Shown piece by piece: positions 1 to 5,226 of a stretch of DNA of 5,653 nucleotides. The notes under the pieces are model-generated. The model was not told where the DNA came from. It did not search any database and saw only the letters and a list, made by a program, of their open reading frames with translations. The translations under genes were made by a program, and so were the position numbers. Source of the DNA: Rhodospirillaceae bacterium (GTDB taxonomy: Bacteria; Pseudomonadota; Alphaproteobacteria; UBA11136); NCBI GenBank assembly GCA_018663165.1, contig JABJES010000140.1, positions 1 through 5,653 on the forward strand, read 5' to 3'. Each line of letters starts with the position of its first letter. The first letter of the stretch is position 1.

Positions 1-597
1 AAATCCCATTTCGGTAATCGGCGTGTCGATAACGCGACGGTCACCAAACTCATCGAGCAGTCCCTGGCTGACTTTATAGGCACCCTGATATTGGGCGACT
101 TCTTCCCCCATCAGAAAAACCAGGGGATCGCGGCGCATTTCCTCGGCCATGGCATCGCGCAGGGCCTCACGCAGGGTCAGGGTGATGGTTTTTCCACTCC
201 ATTCGCTCTCGGCTGGGGCTTGCGCTTGCAGTGGTGCGGATGGGGTGGCGGGTGGCGGCGAAACCGCTTGCGGTGGGGTAGGTGCGGGTGCGGGTGCAGA
301 TGGGGCAGCAGCCGGTTGCGATATCACAGCATTCTTCAAGGCGCTTTTATCCTCGCCTTCTTCGAGCAGCAGGGCGATCGGCGTATTGACGGCAACACCC
401 TGGGTTCCCCCGGCAATCAGGATTTTACCCAAAACCCCCTCGTCTGCGGCCTCAAGCTCCATAGTTGCCTTGTCGGTTTCAATCTCGGCCAGCACATCGC
501 CCGAGGAAACCTTGTCGCCTTCCTTGATCAGCCATTTGGCCAACGCACCCTCGGTCATCGTCGGCGACAAGGCGGGCATGAGAATTTCGATGGTCAT
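1..597 (-). CDS. pdhB: Pyruvate dehydrogenase E1 component beta subunit with N-terminal lipoyl domain (partial, C-terminus off the left edge)
   Basis: E1-beta of the pyruvate dehydrogenase complex, which with E1-alpha performs thiamine-diphosphate-dependent decarboxylation of pyruvate and reductive acetylation of lipoyl groups in the cytoplasm. The 199 visible residues start MTIEILMPALSPTM. Residues 1-80 form a biotinyl/lipoyl domain with the lipoyl-lysine motif ETDKATME (K43). An Ala/Pro-rich flexible linker follows at about 85-133. The E1-beta transketolase-like domain begins near residue 137, with REALRDAMAEEMRRD and the family motif GEEVAQYQGAYKVSQG; the second Glu region is expected to contact the cofactor. 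The reading frame is open to base 1, so roughly the last 60% of the protein is missing. The ATG lies 5 nt after the pdhA stop codon and is preceded by a purine-rich GAGGGGTAGGGGG stretch, indicating an operon with translational coupling. A lipoyl domain on E1-beta is known in Alphaproteobacteria and distinguishes this gene from the shorter E1-beta of most other bacteria. Confidence 0.96.
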   Translation of the reverse strand, partial: MTIEILMPALSPTMTEGALAKWLIKEGDKVSSGDVLAEIETDKATMELEAADEGVLGKILIAGGTQGVAVNTPIALLLEEGEDKSALKNAVISQPAAAPSAPAPAPTPPQAVSPPPATPSAPLQAQAPAESEWSGKTITLTLREALRDAMAEEMRRDPLVFLMGEEVAQYQGAYKVSQGLLDEFGDRRVIDTPITEMGF

Positions 598-602
598 CCC
601 CC

Positions 603-1703
603 CTACCCCTCGGCCAGAATATCGGTGTAGAGCTCAGCCGGATCGGGCTCAGGACTTTCACGAGCAAAATCAGCGGCAGCGCCAACCACTTCCTTGATCT
701 CACGGTCGATGTCTTTAAGGGACTCTTCTGTGGCGATTTTTCTGTCGAGCAGGATCTGGCGCACATGGGCGATGGGGTCCAGATCATGTTTGACCTTATC
801 GACCTCTTCCTTGGTGCGGTATTTGGCCGGATCAGACATCGAATGGCCGCGATACCGATAGGTTTTCATCTCAAGGATATAGGGGCCATTGCCGCCGCGC
901 GCATGGGCAACGGCGCGCTTGCCCGCTTCTTCGACGGCAAAGACATCCATGCCATCCACCGGCTCGCCGGGAATGCCGTAAGCCTCGCCGCGCAAGAACA
1001 GTTCCGACCCGTGAGCGGCGGCGCGTTCCACCGAGGTGCCCATGCCATAGCGATTATTCTCGATCACATAGATGGCGGGCAGTTTCCACAAAGCCGACAT
1101 GTTGAAGGATTCGTAAACCTGGCCCTGATTAACCGCGCCATCGCCGAGAAAGCTCAGAGAGACATGGGGCTCACCCCGGTATTTGAAGGAAAATGCCAAG
1201 CCGGTGCCGATCGGCACCTGAGCGCCAACAATGCCGTGACCGCCATAGAAATTCTTTTCTTTCGAAAACATGTGCATGGAGCCGCCCTTGCCACGGGAAT
1301 AGCCCCCCACCCGCCCGGTCAGTTCAGCCATGACGCCCCTGGGGTCCATGCCGCAGGCGAGCATATGGCCATGATCGCGATAGCTGGTGATGATGGCGTC
1401 ATCATCCGTGGTGCAGGCGCGCATACCGGTAATCACCGCTTCCTGGCCGATATAGAGATGGCAGAAACCGCCGATCAGCCCCATGCCATAGAGCTGTCCG
1501 GCCTTTTCTTCAAAACGCCGGATAAGCAGCATTTCACGGTAAAAATAGAGCGCCTTTTTAGGGTCAAATTTTGGCTTGGCTGTGGATTTGGCATTTGTCT
1601 TGGAAGCGGGGCGTTTCTTCGCCGCCGCCTTGCCCCCCTTGGGGGACGCGGATTTGGACCCTGTGGTCTTGCCTGTCGTCTTCCCTGTGGTCTTCTTTAC
1701 CAT
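603..1703 (-). CDS. pdhA: Pyruvate dehydrogenase E1 component alpha subunit
   Basis: E1-alpha, 366 residues, partner of the pdhB product in the alpha2beta2 decarboxylase that feeds pyruvate into acetyl-CoA. The thiamine-diphosphate motif is clear: GDGAVNQG at 187-194 followed by ENNRYGMGT at 215-223. Other family blocks are REMLLIRRFEEKAGQLYG (56-73), GFCHLYIGQEA (79-89), SYRDHGHMLACG (107-118) and GHGIVGAQVPIG (155-166). The loop YRYRGHSMSDP (282-292) corresponds to the region that is phosphorylated in mitochondrial E1-alpha. Residues 1-46 are an extra Lys/Ala/Thr-rich tail with three KTTG repeats, probably disordered. The chosen ATG gives the full conserved domain; AGGGAGA lies 11 nt upstream, a rather long spacing. 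Pairing with pdhB, 5 nt downstream, separates it from branched-chain or acetoin dehydrogenase E1-alpha. Confidence 0.97.
   Translation of the reverse strand: MVKKTTGKTTGKTTGSKSASPKGGKAAAKKRPASKTNAKSTAKPKFDPKKALYFYREMLLIRRFEEKAGQLYGMGLIGGFCHLYIGQEAVITGMRACTTDDDAIITSYRDHGHMLACGMDPRGVMAELTGRVGGYSRGKGGSMHMFSKEKNFYGGHGIVGAQVPIGTGLAFSFKYRGEPHVSLSFLGDGAVNQGQVYESFNMSALWKLPAIYVIENNRYGMGTSVERAAAHGSELFLRGEAYGIPGEPVDGMDVFAVEEAGKRAVAHARGGNGPYILEMKTYRYRGHSMSDPAKYRTKEEVDKVKHDLDPIAHVRQILLDRKIATEESLKDIDREIKEVVGAAADFARESPEPDPAELYTDILAEG
1659..1694 (-). repeat. Three KTTG tandem repeats in the PdhA N-terminal tail
   Basis: Residues 4-15 of PdhA read KTTG three times (12-nt period). They open a basic, low-complexity tail running to about residue 46, before the conserved E1-alpha domain. 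The repeat sits in coding sequence and in frame, so copy-number change would alter only tail length. Confidence 0.7.
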
Positions 1704-1836
1704 CGGGCTTTAAGTCTCCCTAGGGTGACGGCGGTTGTTTTTCTTGTGTCCTGGATGCCGTCATCAATAAAAAGTCAGGACAAGAGTTTAGAGATTAGAG
1801 GTATCCCGGATTCGTAATGCATTCAAGGGATTAACT

Positions 1837-1854
1837 CTAACCGTCAAGGGTTAG
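1837..1854. repeat. Inverted repeat between ftsB-like gene and pdhA
   Basis: CTAACC, 6 nt, GGTTAG: a perfect 6-bp inverted repeat 28 nt after the ftsB-like stop codon, in the 179-nt gap before pdhA. No T tract follows on the minus strand, so it is not a standard terminator. The loop contains TTGACG on the minus strand, which resembles a -35 element, but no matching -10 was found at the right distance. It may be an operator-like site or only a transcript hairpin. Confidence 0.3.
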
Positions 1855-1882
1855 GGCTTCGTTAAATTTGGGGAAAGCAGCC

Positions 1883-2197
1883 TTAAGGCCGGTCGAGGAT
1901 CACCACTTCGTCGATGCGCCCGACATTGAGGGTAAACCGGGCGCGCTCATCGAGCATGTCCGGGTTGATATGCTCAGGCCTGAGCAGGGCGACCTGAGCC
2001 TCAAACGCCTTGCGCTCTGTACCTAACCGTTGGGCGGTGATCTGAGCGGCCCCAACTTGCTGATTGAGTTGGACCAGAGAGATGAGACCGCGCTCACCAT
2101 TGAGCAGGTGATAGGTAAAATAGCCGACCATCGCCAGTAATATAACCGGGATGAGAATATTGCCCGCATTGCGCTTGGCTTCGTAAAGCAGTCCCAT
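1883..2197 (-). CDS. FtsB/DivIC-like septum formation initiator protein
   Basis: Small bitopic membrane protein of 104 residues in the FtsB/DivIC family, whose members bridge the divisome by coiled-coil contact with FtsL and FtsQ. It has a short basic N-terminus (MGLLYEAKRNAG), one membrane helix at about 13-31 (ILIPVILLAMVGYFTYHLL), the GERGL turn at 34-38, a predicted coiled coil at about 38-72, and a C-terminal block LLRPEHINPDMLDERAR (72-88) followed by a short strand-like tail DEVVIL (96-101). That C-terminal block is characteristic of the alphaproteobacterial version. Location directly upstream of pdhA on the same strand is the usual alphaproteobacterial neighbourhood. The start codon is preceded only by a GGGG run 2 nt away, a weak ribosome site. 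TTGACC lies at 2229-2234 on the same strand, close enough that a transcript from it would be nearly leaderless. Family assignment is fairly secure; a gene symbol is not given because the sequence is divergent from E. coli FtsB. Confidence 0.85.
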   Translation of the reverse strand: MGLLYEAKRNAGNILIPVILLAMVGYFTYHLLNGERGLISLVQLNQQVGAAQITAQRLGTERKAFEAQVALLRPEHINPDMLDERARFTLNVGRIDEVVILDRP

Positions 2198-2335
2198 GGC
2201 CCCAATCGAATCACAGAGGCCTGTACCGGGTCAACAAAAAAACGCGAAGAATCAAAAACTTGTACTTGTCTGTTGCAAAAAAGACTCAAGCGATTTTCAC
2301 TGTCGTGATGAGCTGACACAAAAAGGATTAATCGC

Positions 2336-2674
2336 ATGTTCGCCCAGACTCCCGAGCCGCCCTATTACGCCGTGATCTTTTCCACCCTGCTGACAGAAGA
2401 TTATGACGGCTATGTTGAAACCATCGACGAGATGATCGCCCTGGCCGAACAGCAGCCCGGTTTTCTCGGGATTGAGCGGGCGCGCAATGGAAAGGAGCAA
2501 GGCGGGCTGGGGATTTCGGTTTCCTATTGGGCCTCCCTCGACGCCATAAATGTCTGGCGCAACAACGCCGATCACATGGCCGTCAAAGGTAAAGGCCGAA
2601 AAAAATGGTACAGGGCCTATCGCCTGCGCATCACCAAAGTTGAAAAAGACGGCACCTGGGAAGTCGGGGGCTAG
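2336..2674 (+). CDS. Antibiotic biosynthesis monooxygenase (ABM) domain protein, YqjZ/HmoA-like
   Basis: A 112-residue single-domain protein of the ABM (dimeric ferredoxin-like barrel) family. Supporting blocks are the first strand YYAVIFSTL (10-18), the helix EDYDGYVETIDEMIALAEQ (21-39), QPGFLGIERAR (40-50), the strand ISVSYW (60-65), and the terminal signature SLDAINVWRNNADH followed by GRKKWYRAYRLRITKVE (67-103). His80 and the WY..Y pattern match the family's conserved positions. Members range from cofactor-free quinone-forming monooxygenases to haem-degrading enzymes, and many small stand-alone ones have no proven substrate, so no reaction is assigned. The start is supported by AAGGA at 2323-2327, 8 nt before the ATG. 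It is a single-gene unit, divergent from the ftsB-like gene and ending at a terminator. Confidence 0.85.
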   Translation: MFAQTPEPPYYAVIFSTLLTEDYDGYVETIDEMIALAEQQPGFLGIERARNGKEQGGLGISVSYWASLDAINVWRNNADHMAVKGKGRKKWYRAYRLRITKVEKDGTWEVGG

Positions 2675-2690
2675 CAGAGCACCACCCAAC

Positions 2691-2718
2691 AAAAAAGGCC
2701 CCGTTTCCGGGGCCTTTT
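2691..2718. terminator. Bidirectional Rho-independent terminator between converging genes
   Basis: GGCCCCG, TTTC loop, CGGGGCC: a perfect 7-bp GC-rich stem (2697-2703 with 2708-2714), flanked by six A on the left and four T on the right, which extend the pairing. On the plus strand it lies 16 nt after the ABM gene stop codon. On the minus strand it lies 36 nt after the helicase stop codon and ends in six T, the stronger of the two directions. One hairpin therefore ends both genes. Confidence 0.92.
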
Positions 2719-2754
2719 CGTCACATAATTTTAAACTCAACCGACGTTAAATGA

Positions 2755-4125
2755 TTAAGCCGCCCGTGAGCTATTGTTACCTCTGTTGCCGGTATGGCCC
2801 TGGGGTCTGCCCTTTTGGCCATTGCGGGGCTTGAAGCTTTTGCCGCCCTTGGAGGCAAAATGAGGCTTACCGCTCCCATTACCGCCACCATTACCGCCAC
2901 CATTACGACCGCCATTGCGGCCACCATTACGGTGATTTTTGTTTTTGCTACCGCCGGACTTGACGTTGGCATTGGCAATCTCGGCTGAGTGGAAGGGATG
3001 ATCGTCATGAACCTCGACCACATTACGAATGGTCTTTTCAATATCGAACAGGTAACCGCGCTCTTCCATATCACAGAATGAAATGGCCTGACCATCGGTT
3101 CCGGCACGGGCCGTGCGGCCGATGCGGTGAACGTAGGTTTCCGGATCATTCGGCAGATCAAAATTGATCACATGAGTAACGCCGTCCACATCGATGCCAC
3201 GGGCCGCGATGTCGGTGGCGACCAGAATGCGCAAACGGCCGGTCTTGAAAGCGTTCAAGGCCTGCTGGCGGGCATTCTGGGATTTATTACCGTGAATGAC
3301 GCCGGTACGCACATTGATCTGTTCAAGCTGTTTGGCAACCCGGTCGGCACCGTGCTTGGTGCGGGTAAAGACCAGGGCGCGGGAAATGCTGCCGTCATCC
3401 TCAAGAAGCGATTTAAGAAGATCGCGTTTCTTCGGCTTGGCGACGAACATGACTTTTTGCTTAACCCGTTCCGCCGTGCTCGCCTGAGGTGCTACTTCAA
3501 CCCGGACGGGGTCGGTGAGGAGTCCGGCGGCCAATTTGCCGACAGACGCCGGCATGGTGGCAGAAAACATCACGGTCTGGCGATTGCCGCCAACCAGATT
3601 TGCAATCTTGCGGACATCATTGACAAAGCCCATGTCGAGCATGCGATCGGCCTCGTCGAGGACGAACACTTCTACGTCTTCAAGACGCAGGTTTTTCTGG
3701 TTGAGGTGATCCATCAGGCGACCCGGTGTGGCGACGACGATATCGATGCCACCATTCAGGGCGCGGATCTGCTTGCCCATGGGATTGCCACCAAAAATAG
3801 TGGTGCTGGTGAGCCTCAAAAATTTGCCATAAGCGCGTACGCTATCACCGATCTGTACCGCCAACTCACGGGTCGGGGCAAGAACAAGAGCGCGGGGACG
3901 ACCCGAACTGGGACGGCCTTTGGAGGTTTTGGCGAGATTCTGCAACATGGGCAGAACAAAAGCGGCGGTTTTTCCGGTGCCTGTCTGCGCTACGCCAAGA
4001 AGATCTCGGGCCCCCAACAAATGAGGAATGGATTGGGCCTGGATCGGCGTTGGTGCCGAGTAGCCCTCAGCGGACAAAGCCCGCCGCAAGGGCTCGATCA
4101 AATCGAGCCCGGAAAAATCAGTCAT
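2755..4125 (-). CDS. rhlE: DEAD-box ATP-dependent RNA helicase, RhlE type
   Basis: RNA helicase of 456 residues that uses ATP to open short RNA duplexes, with likely roles in ribosome assembly or cold-dependent RNA remodelling. All core motifs are visible in order: Q motif PTPIQ (25-29), motif I AQTGTGKT (46-53), Ia PTRELA (84-89), GG (112-113), Ib TPGR (133-136), II DEAD (157-160), III SAT (188-190), IV ALVFTRTK (250-257), V ATDIAARGID (303-312), VI HRIGRTAR (333-340). From about 388 the C-terminus is a basic, Gly/Asn-rich disordered tail with NGGR/NGGG repeats. The lack of a DbpA-type or DeaD-type RNA-binding domain and the form of the core favour RhlE over DeaD/CsdA or SrmB, but the subfamily is a judgement by eye. 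The ATG is preceded by AAGAGA about 11 nt upstream. It lies 85 nt downstream of the cold-shock gene on the same strand and has no obvious promoter of its own, so some read-through from that gene is likely. Confidence 0.95.
   Translation of the reverse strand: MTDFSGLDLIEPLRRALSAEGYSAPTPIQAQSIPHLLGARDLLGVAQTGTGKTAAFVLPMLQNLAKTSKGRPSSGRPRALVLAPTRELAVQIGDSVRAYGKFLRLTSTTIFGGNPMGKQIRALNGGIDIVVATPGRLMDHLNQKNLRLEDVEVFVLDEADRMLDMGFVNDVRKIANLVGGNRQTVMFSATMPASVGKLAAGLLTDPVRVEVAPQASTAERVKQKVMFVAKPKKRDLLKSLLEDDGSISRALVFTRTKHGADRVAKQLEQINVRTGVIHGNKSQNARQQALNAFKTGRLRILVATDIAARGIDVDGVTHVINFDLPNDPETYVHRIGRTARAGTDGQAISFCDMEERGYLFDIEKTIRNVVEVHDDHPFHSAEIANANVKSGGSKNKNHRNGGRNGGRNGGGNGGGNGSGKPHFASKGGKSFKPRNGQKGRPQGHTGNRGNNSSRAA
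2875..2928 (-). repeat. 12-nt period tandem repeat coding NGGR/NGGG in the helicase tail
   Basis: Residues 400-417 of the helicase read NGGR twice, then NGGG twice, then NG. Codons are imperfectly conserved between copies (AAT/GGC/GGT mixtures). It lies inside the disordered basic C-terminal extension. Such Gly/Arg/Asn tails in DEAD-box proteins commonly add non-specific RNA binding; that is family knowledge, not seen here. Confidence 0.8.
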
Positions 4126-4144
4126 AAATTAAAGTCTCTTTTCA

Positions 4145-4160
4145 CGCCGATTTAACGGCG
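4145..4160. repeat. Small hairpin in the helicase 5' untranslated region
   Basis: CGCCG, 6-nt AT-rich loop, CGGCG: a perfect 5-bp stem ending 19 nt before the helicase start codon, just upstream of its ribosome-binding region. It could affect access of ribosomes, or occur by chance. Confidence 0.35.
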
Positions 4161-4173
4161 AATAGAGGAAATG

Positions 4174-4196
4174 CCGGAGGGCCGAAGGCCCTCCGG
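4174..4196 (-). terminator. GC-rich hairpin between csp gene and helicase (terminator-like, no T tract)
   Basis: A perfect 10-bp inverted repeat (CCGGAGGGCC / GGCCCTCCGG) with a 3-nt loop that reads TTC on the minus strand, starting 14 nt after the cold-shock gene stop codon. The sequence after the stem on the minus strand (CATTTCCTCT) is only weakly T-rich, so termination would be partial. A plausible reading is a processing or attenuation point that gives abundant short csp mRNA and less csp-helicase read-through. The stem itself is certain; its role is inference. Confidence 0.6.
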
Positions 4197-4210
4197 TCCA
4201 CAAATGTGGA
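4197..4210. repeat. Second inverted repeat abutting the csp stop codon
   Basis: TCCACA, AA, TGTGGA: a perfect 6-bp inverted repeat lying exactly between the csp stop codon and the 10-bp hairpin, with no unpaired base between the two structures. It may stack coaxially on the larger hairpin in the csp mRNA 3' end, protecting it from exonucleases. Confidence 0.45.
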
Positions 4211-4420
4211 TTAGTCCCGAAGCTGAATGTTTTCAGCAGCTTCTTTGCCGTCGCGACCGGCGACCAGGTCATAAGAGACCTTCTGGCCGTCATTGAGGGT
4301 CGCAATACCAGCGTTTTCAAGGGCGGAGATATGAACAAATGCGTCCTTGCCGCCAGCTTCGGGCTCGATGAAGCCGAAACCCTTGGTGGCGTTGAACCAT
4401 TTAACTGTACCGTTAGCCAT
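4211..4420 (-). CDS. CspA-family cold-shock protein
   Basis: Single cold-shock domain of 69 residues, the normal family length. The OB-fold binds single-stranded RNA and DNA and melts secondary structure in mRNA. Motifs seen: GTVKWFN (4-10), RNP1 KGFGFI (13-18), RNP2 DAFVHI (26-31), ISALE (31-35), GQKVSYDL (47-54). The start MANGTVKWF is chosen over an in-frame ATG seven codons upstream because AAGGAAA sits at the correct distance before this ATG and because family members begin at this point. It has a long 5' leader and a promoter near 4582-4609. The same strand carries an RNA helicase 85 nt downstream, which suggests a joint role in RNA remodelling. Whether it is cold-induced or constitutive cannot be told from the sequence. 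Confidence 0.96.
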   Translation of the reverse strand: MANGTVKWFNATKGFGFIEPEAGGKDAFVHISALENAGIATLNDGQKVSYDLVAGRDGKEAAENIQLRD

Positions 4421-4575
4421 AGTCGTAGTTTCCTTATACATAGAAAGATTCGCGGTCCGACACCATGCCGGTCTCGCGGTTTAAACGCTCACAATGTCAG
4501 GAAAGTAACTTGGCCGACCGCGCCTTAGCGGGGATCAATCAGGGCACACACAAGACGACTGTGTAACGTAACAAC
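4421..4575 (-). promoter_or_regulatory. Long 5' leader of the csp mRNA
   Basis: The stretch between the predicted start site and the csp start codon contains no convincing gene. It includes the AAGGAAA ribosome-binding site, a direct repeat of ACCGCGA about 24 nt apart (around 4453-4483), a CCGC/GCGG pairing near 4518-4532, and a 5-bp stem ACACA/TGTGT at 4548-4564 close to the 5' end. These could support alternative folds, as in E. coli cspA leaders, but no cold-box sequence was recognised. Confidence 0.35.
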
Positions 4576-4581
4576 AGGGCT

Positions 4582-4609
4582 CATATAGTCCATCCCCCGG
4601 ATAAGTCAA
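4582..4609 (-). promoter_or_regulatory. Probable sigma-70-type promoter of the csp gene
   Basis: On the minus strand TTGACT (4604-4609), a 16-nt spacer and TATATG (4582-4587) form a good housekeeping-type promoter. Transcription would start near 4575, giving a 5' leader of about 155 nt before the csp ATG. Long leaders of that size are known for cspA-type genes, where they act as temperature-responsive structures. Confidence 0.55.
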
Positions 4610-4865
4610 GAACATTGCGCGAACCAAGAGTCTTAAACCATTTGATTTTATGTAGAAAAAACGACTCTTTCGATCAACGACAGCAAGAGACCATCGATTA
4701 AAAATCCCGATCCATATCTAAATTATTTTCCATAATTCTAGAAATTTATATGTCTATTCAGTGTGTTAGTTATTTTTTACTGGACAAGGCCATGTTAATT
4801 CCTTTTGATAAACTCCAGAATAAAAGAGGGGCTAATTTTTCAATCTTTTTCCAGGAGAATACATC
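4610..4865. other. AT-rich intergenic region before the precursor-peptide genes
   Basis: Together with the csp leader and promoter this makes a 445-nt gap between genes. Positions 4621-4860 are about 32% GC by hand count, much lower than the coding sequence on either side. It holds a perfect 7-bp inverted repeat AAGAGTC/GACTCTT (4626-4632 and 4663-4669), several AT runs, and near its end the ribosome-binding site AGGAGA (4853-4858) of the first precursor gene. The promoter of the precursor genes must lie here or further left. Several -10-like AT hexamers occur, but no -35/-10 pair stands out, so none is assigned. No tRNA, integrase or insertion sequence was seen. Confidence 0.5.
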
Positions 4866-4869
4866 ATGA
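4792..4869 (+). CDS. Possible 25-codon upstream ORF overlapping the first precursor gene by ATGA
   Basis: An ATG at 4792 opens a 25-residue frame (starting MLIPFDKLQN) whose TGA overlaps the ATG of the first precursor gene in an ATGA junction. Such junctions often mark translational coupling. Against it: its own ribosome site is poor (AAGG only 3 nt upstream), it lies in AT-rich DNA, and the downstream gene has its own strong AGGAGA. It is listed as a candidate only and may be chance. Confidence 0.15.
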   Translation: MLIPFDKLQNKRGANFSIFFQENTS

Positions 4870-5195
4870 GCCAATCCGATATTGAACGCTTCATTGGAGA
4901 TTTAAAAGGGAACGAAGAGATGCTGGGCGAACTGCAAAAAGGCTCAACCGGCCTCGCCCATGTGGTCGATTACGCCAAGGGTAAGGGCTATGACGTCTCG
5001 CTGGACGATGCCAAAGCCTATATCAGCAGCCAGGCCAATGCGGATCTCTCCGACGATCAACTGGACGCTGTTGCCGGGGGTAAATCCACCAGCAACCAAA
5101 CGTCGACCACCGATGTTTCTGTCGCCACCGAGGTCTCCACTGCGGCGGAAGTTTCCACAGCCGCCGTTGCCATTTCAGTCGTCGTTCTGACCTGA
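4866..5195 (+). CDS. Nif11-like leader peptide, RiPP precursor 1 (long Ser/Thr/Val-rich core)
   Basis: Precursor of a ribosomal peptide, 109 residues. Residues 1-72 form a Nif11-like leader: MSQSDIERFIGDLKGNEE start, GYDVSLDDAKAYI (41-53), LSDDQLDAVAGG (61-72). The double glycine at 71-72 is the expected cleavage site of a C39-type peptidase/ABC exporter. The remaining 37 residues are the core: 7 Ser, 8 Thr, 8 Val, 6 Ala, no Cys, no aromatic residue. Residues 83-100 read DVSVAT, EVSTAA, EVSTAA, and the end is the hydrophobic VVVLT. AGGAGA lies 7 nt before the ATG. It is first in a tandem set of three, 31 nt before the next. Without Cys the core cannot form lanthionine or sactionine bridges; dehydration, epimerisation or other backbone or side-chain changes on Ser/Thr/Val remain possible. 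The name Nif11 comes from a nitrogen-fixation association and does not imply that role here. Confidence 0.88.
   Translation: MSQSDIERFIGDLKGNEEMLGELQKGSTGLAHVVDYAKGKGYDVSLDDAKAYISSQANADLSDDQLDAVAGGKSTSNQTSTTDVSVATEVSTAAEVSTAAVAISVVVLT
5112..5165 (+). repeat. Hexapeptide repeat in the core of precursor 1
   Basis: Three 18-nt units code DVSVAT, EVSTAA, EVSTAA. The last two are identical in protein but differ at synonymous positions (GAG/GAA, GTC/GTT, ACT/ACA, GCG/GCC), which suggests the peptide repeat is kept by selection and is not a fresh DNA duplication. Confidence 0.8.
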
Positions 5196-5226
5196 GGTCT
5201 ATAATTTATACACATTGGGGGGACCT

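Noticed and set aside
91..697. Two overlapping plus-strand frames rich in Gly, Trp, Arg or Ala at the left edge
   Set aside because: They are antisense to the pdhB lipoyl domain and its Ala/Pro linker, whose codons give the odd composition.
765..1817. A 350-codon open frame on the plus strand across pdhA
   Set aside because: It is the antisense shadow of a clear pdhA gene; it has no family features and no ribosome site.
1819..1847. TTGACG on the minus strand as the -35 of a pdhA promoter
   Set aside because: At spacings of 16-18 nt the possible -10 hexamers (TGAATG, GAATGC, AATGCA) are poor.
2336..2674. The ABM monooxygenase as a tailoring enzyme of the peptide cluster
   Set aside because: It is over 2 kb away, separated by a terminator, a helicase and a csp gene on the other strand, and small ABM proteins are common outside biosynthetic clusters.
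2870..2935. CRISPR-like or satellite array in the helicase 3' end
   Set aside because: The short period is a codon-level repeat of NGG units in frame, with no spacers.
3127..4155. A 342-codon open frame on the plus strand across the helicase gene
   Set aside because: It is antisense to a helicase with every DEAD-box motif intact; the composition is that of a shadow frame.
4421..4441. Longer start of the cold-shock protein (seven extra residues MYKETTT)
   Set aside because: The AAGGAAA ribosome site lies inside this extension and the family begins at MANGTVKWF.
5215..5226. TTG start for precursor 2 giving four extra residues
   Set aside because: It would use the GGGGGGA ribosome site as coding sequence and breaks alignment with the MSQ start of the other two precursors.
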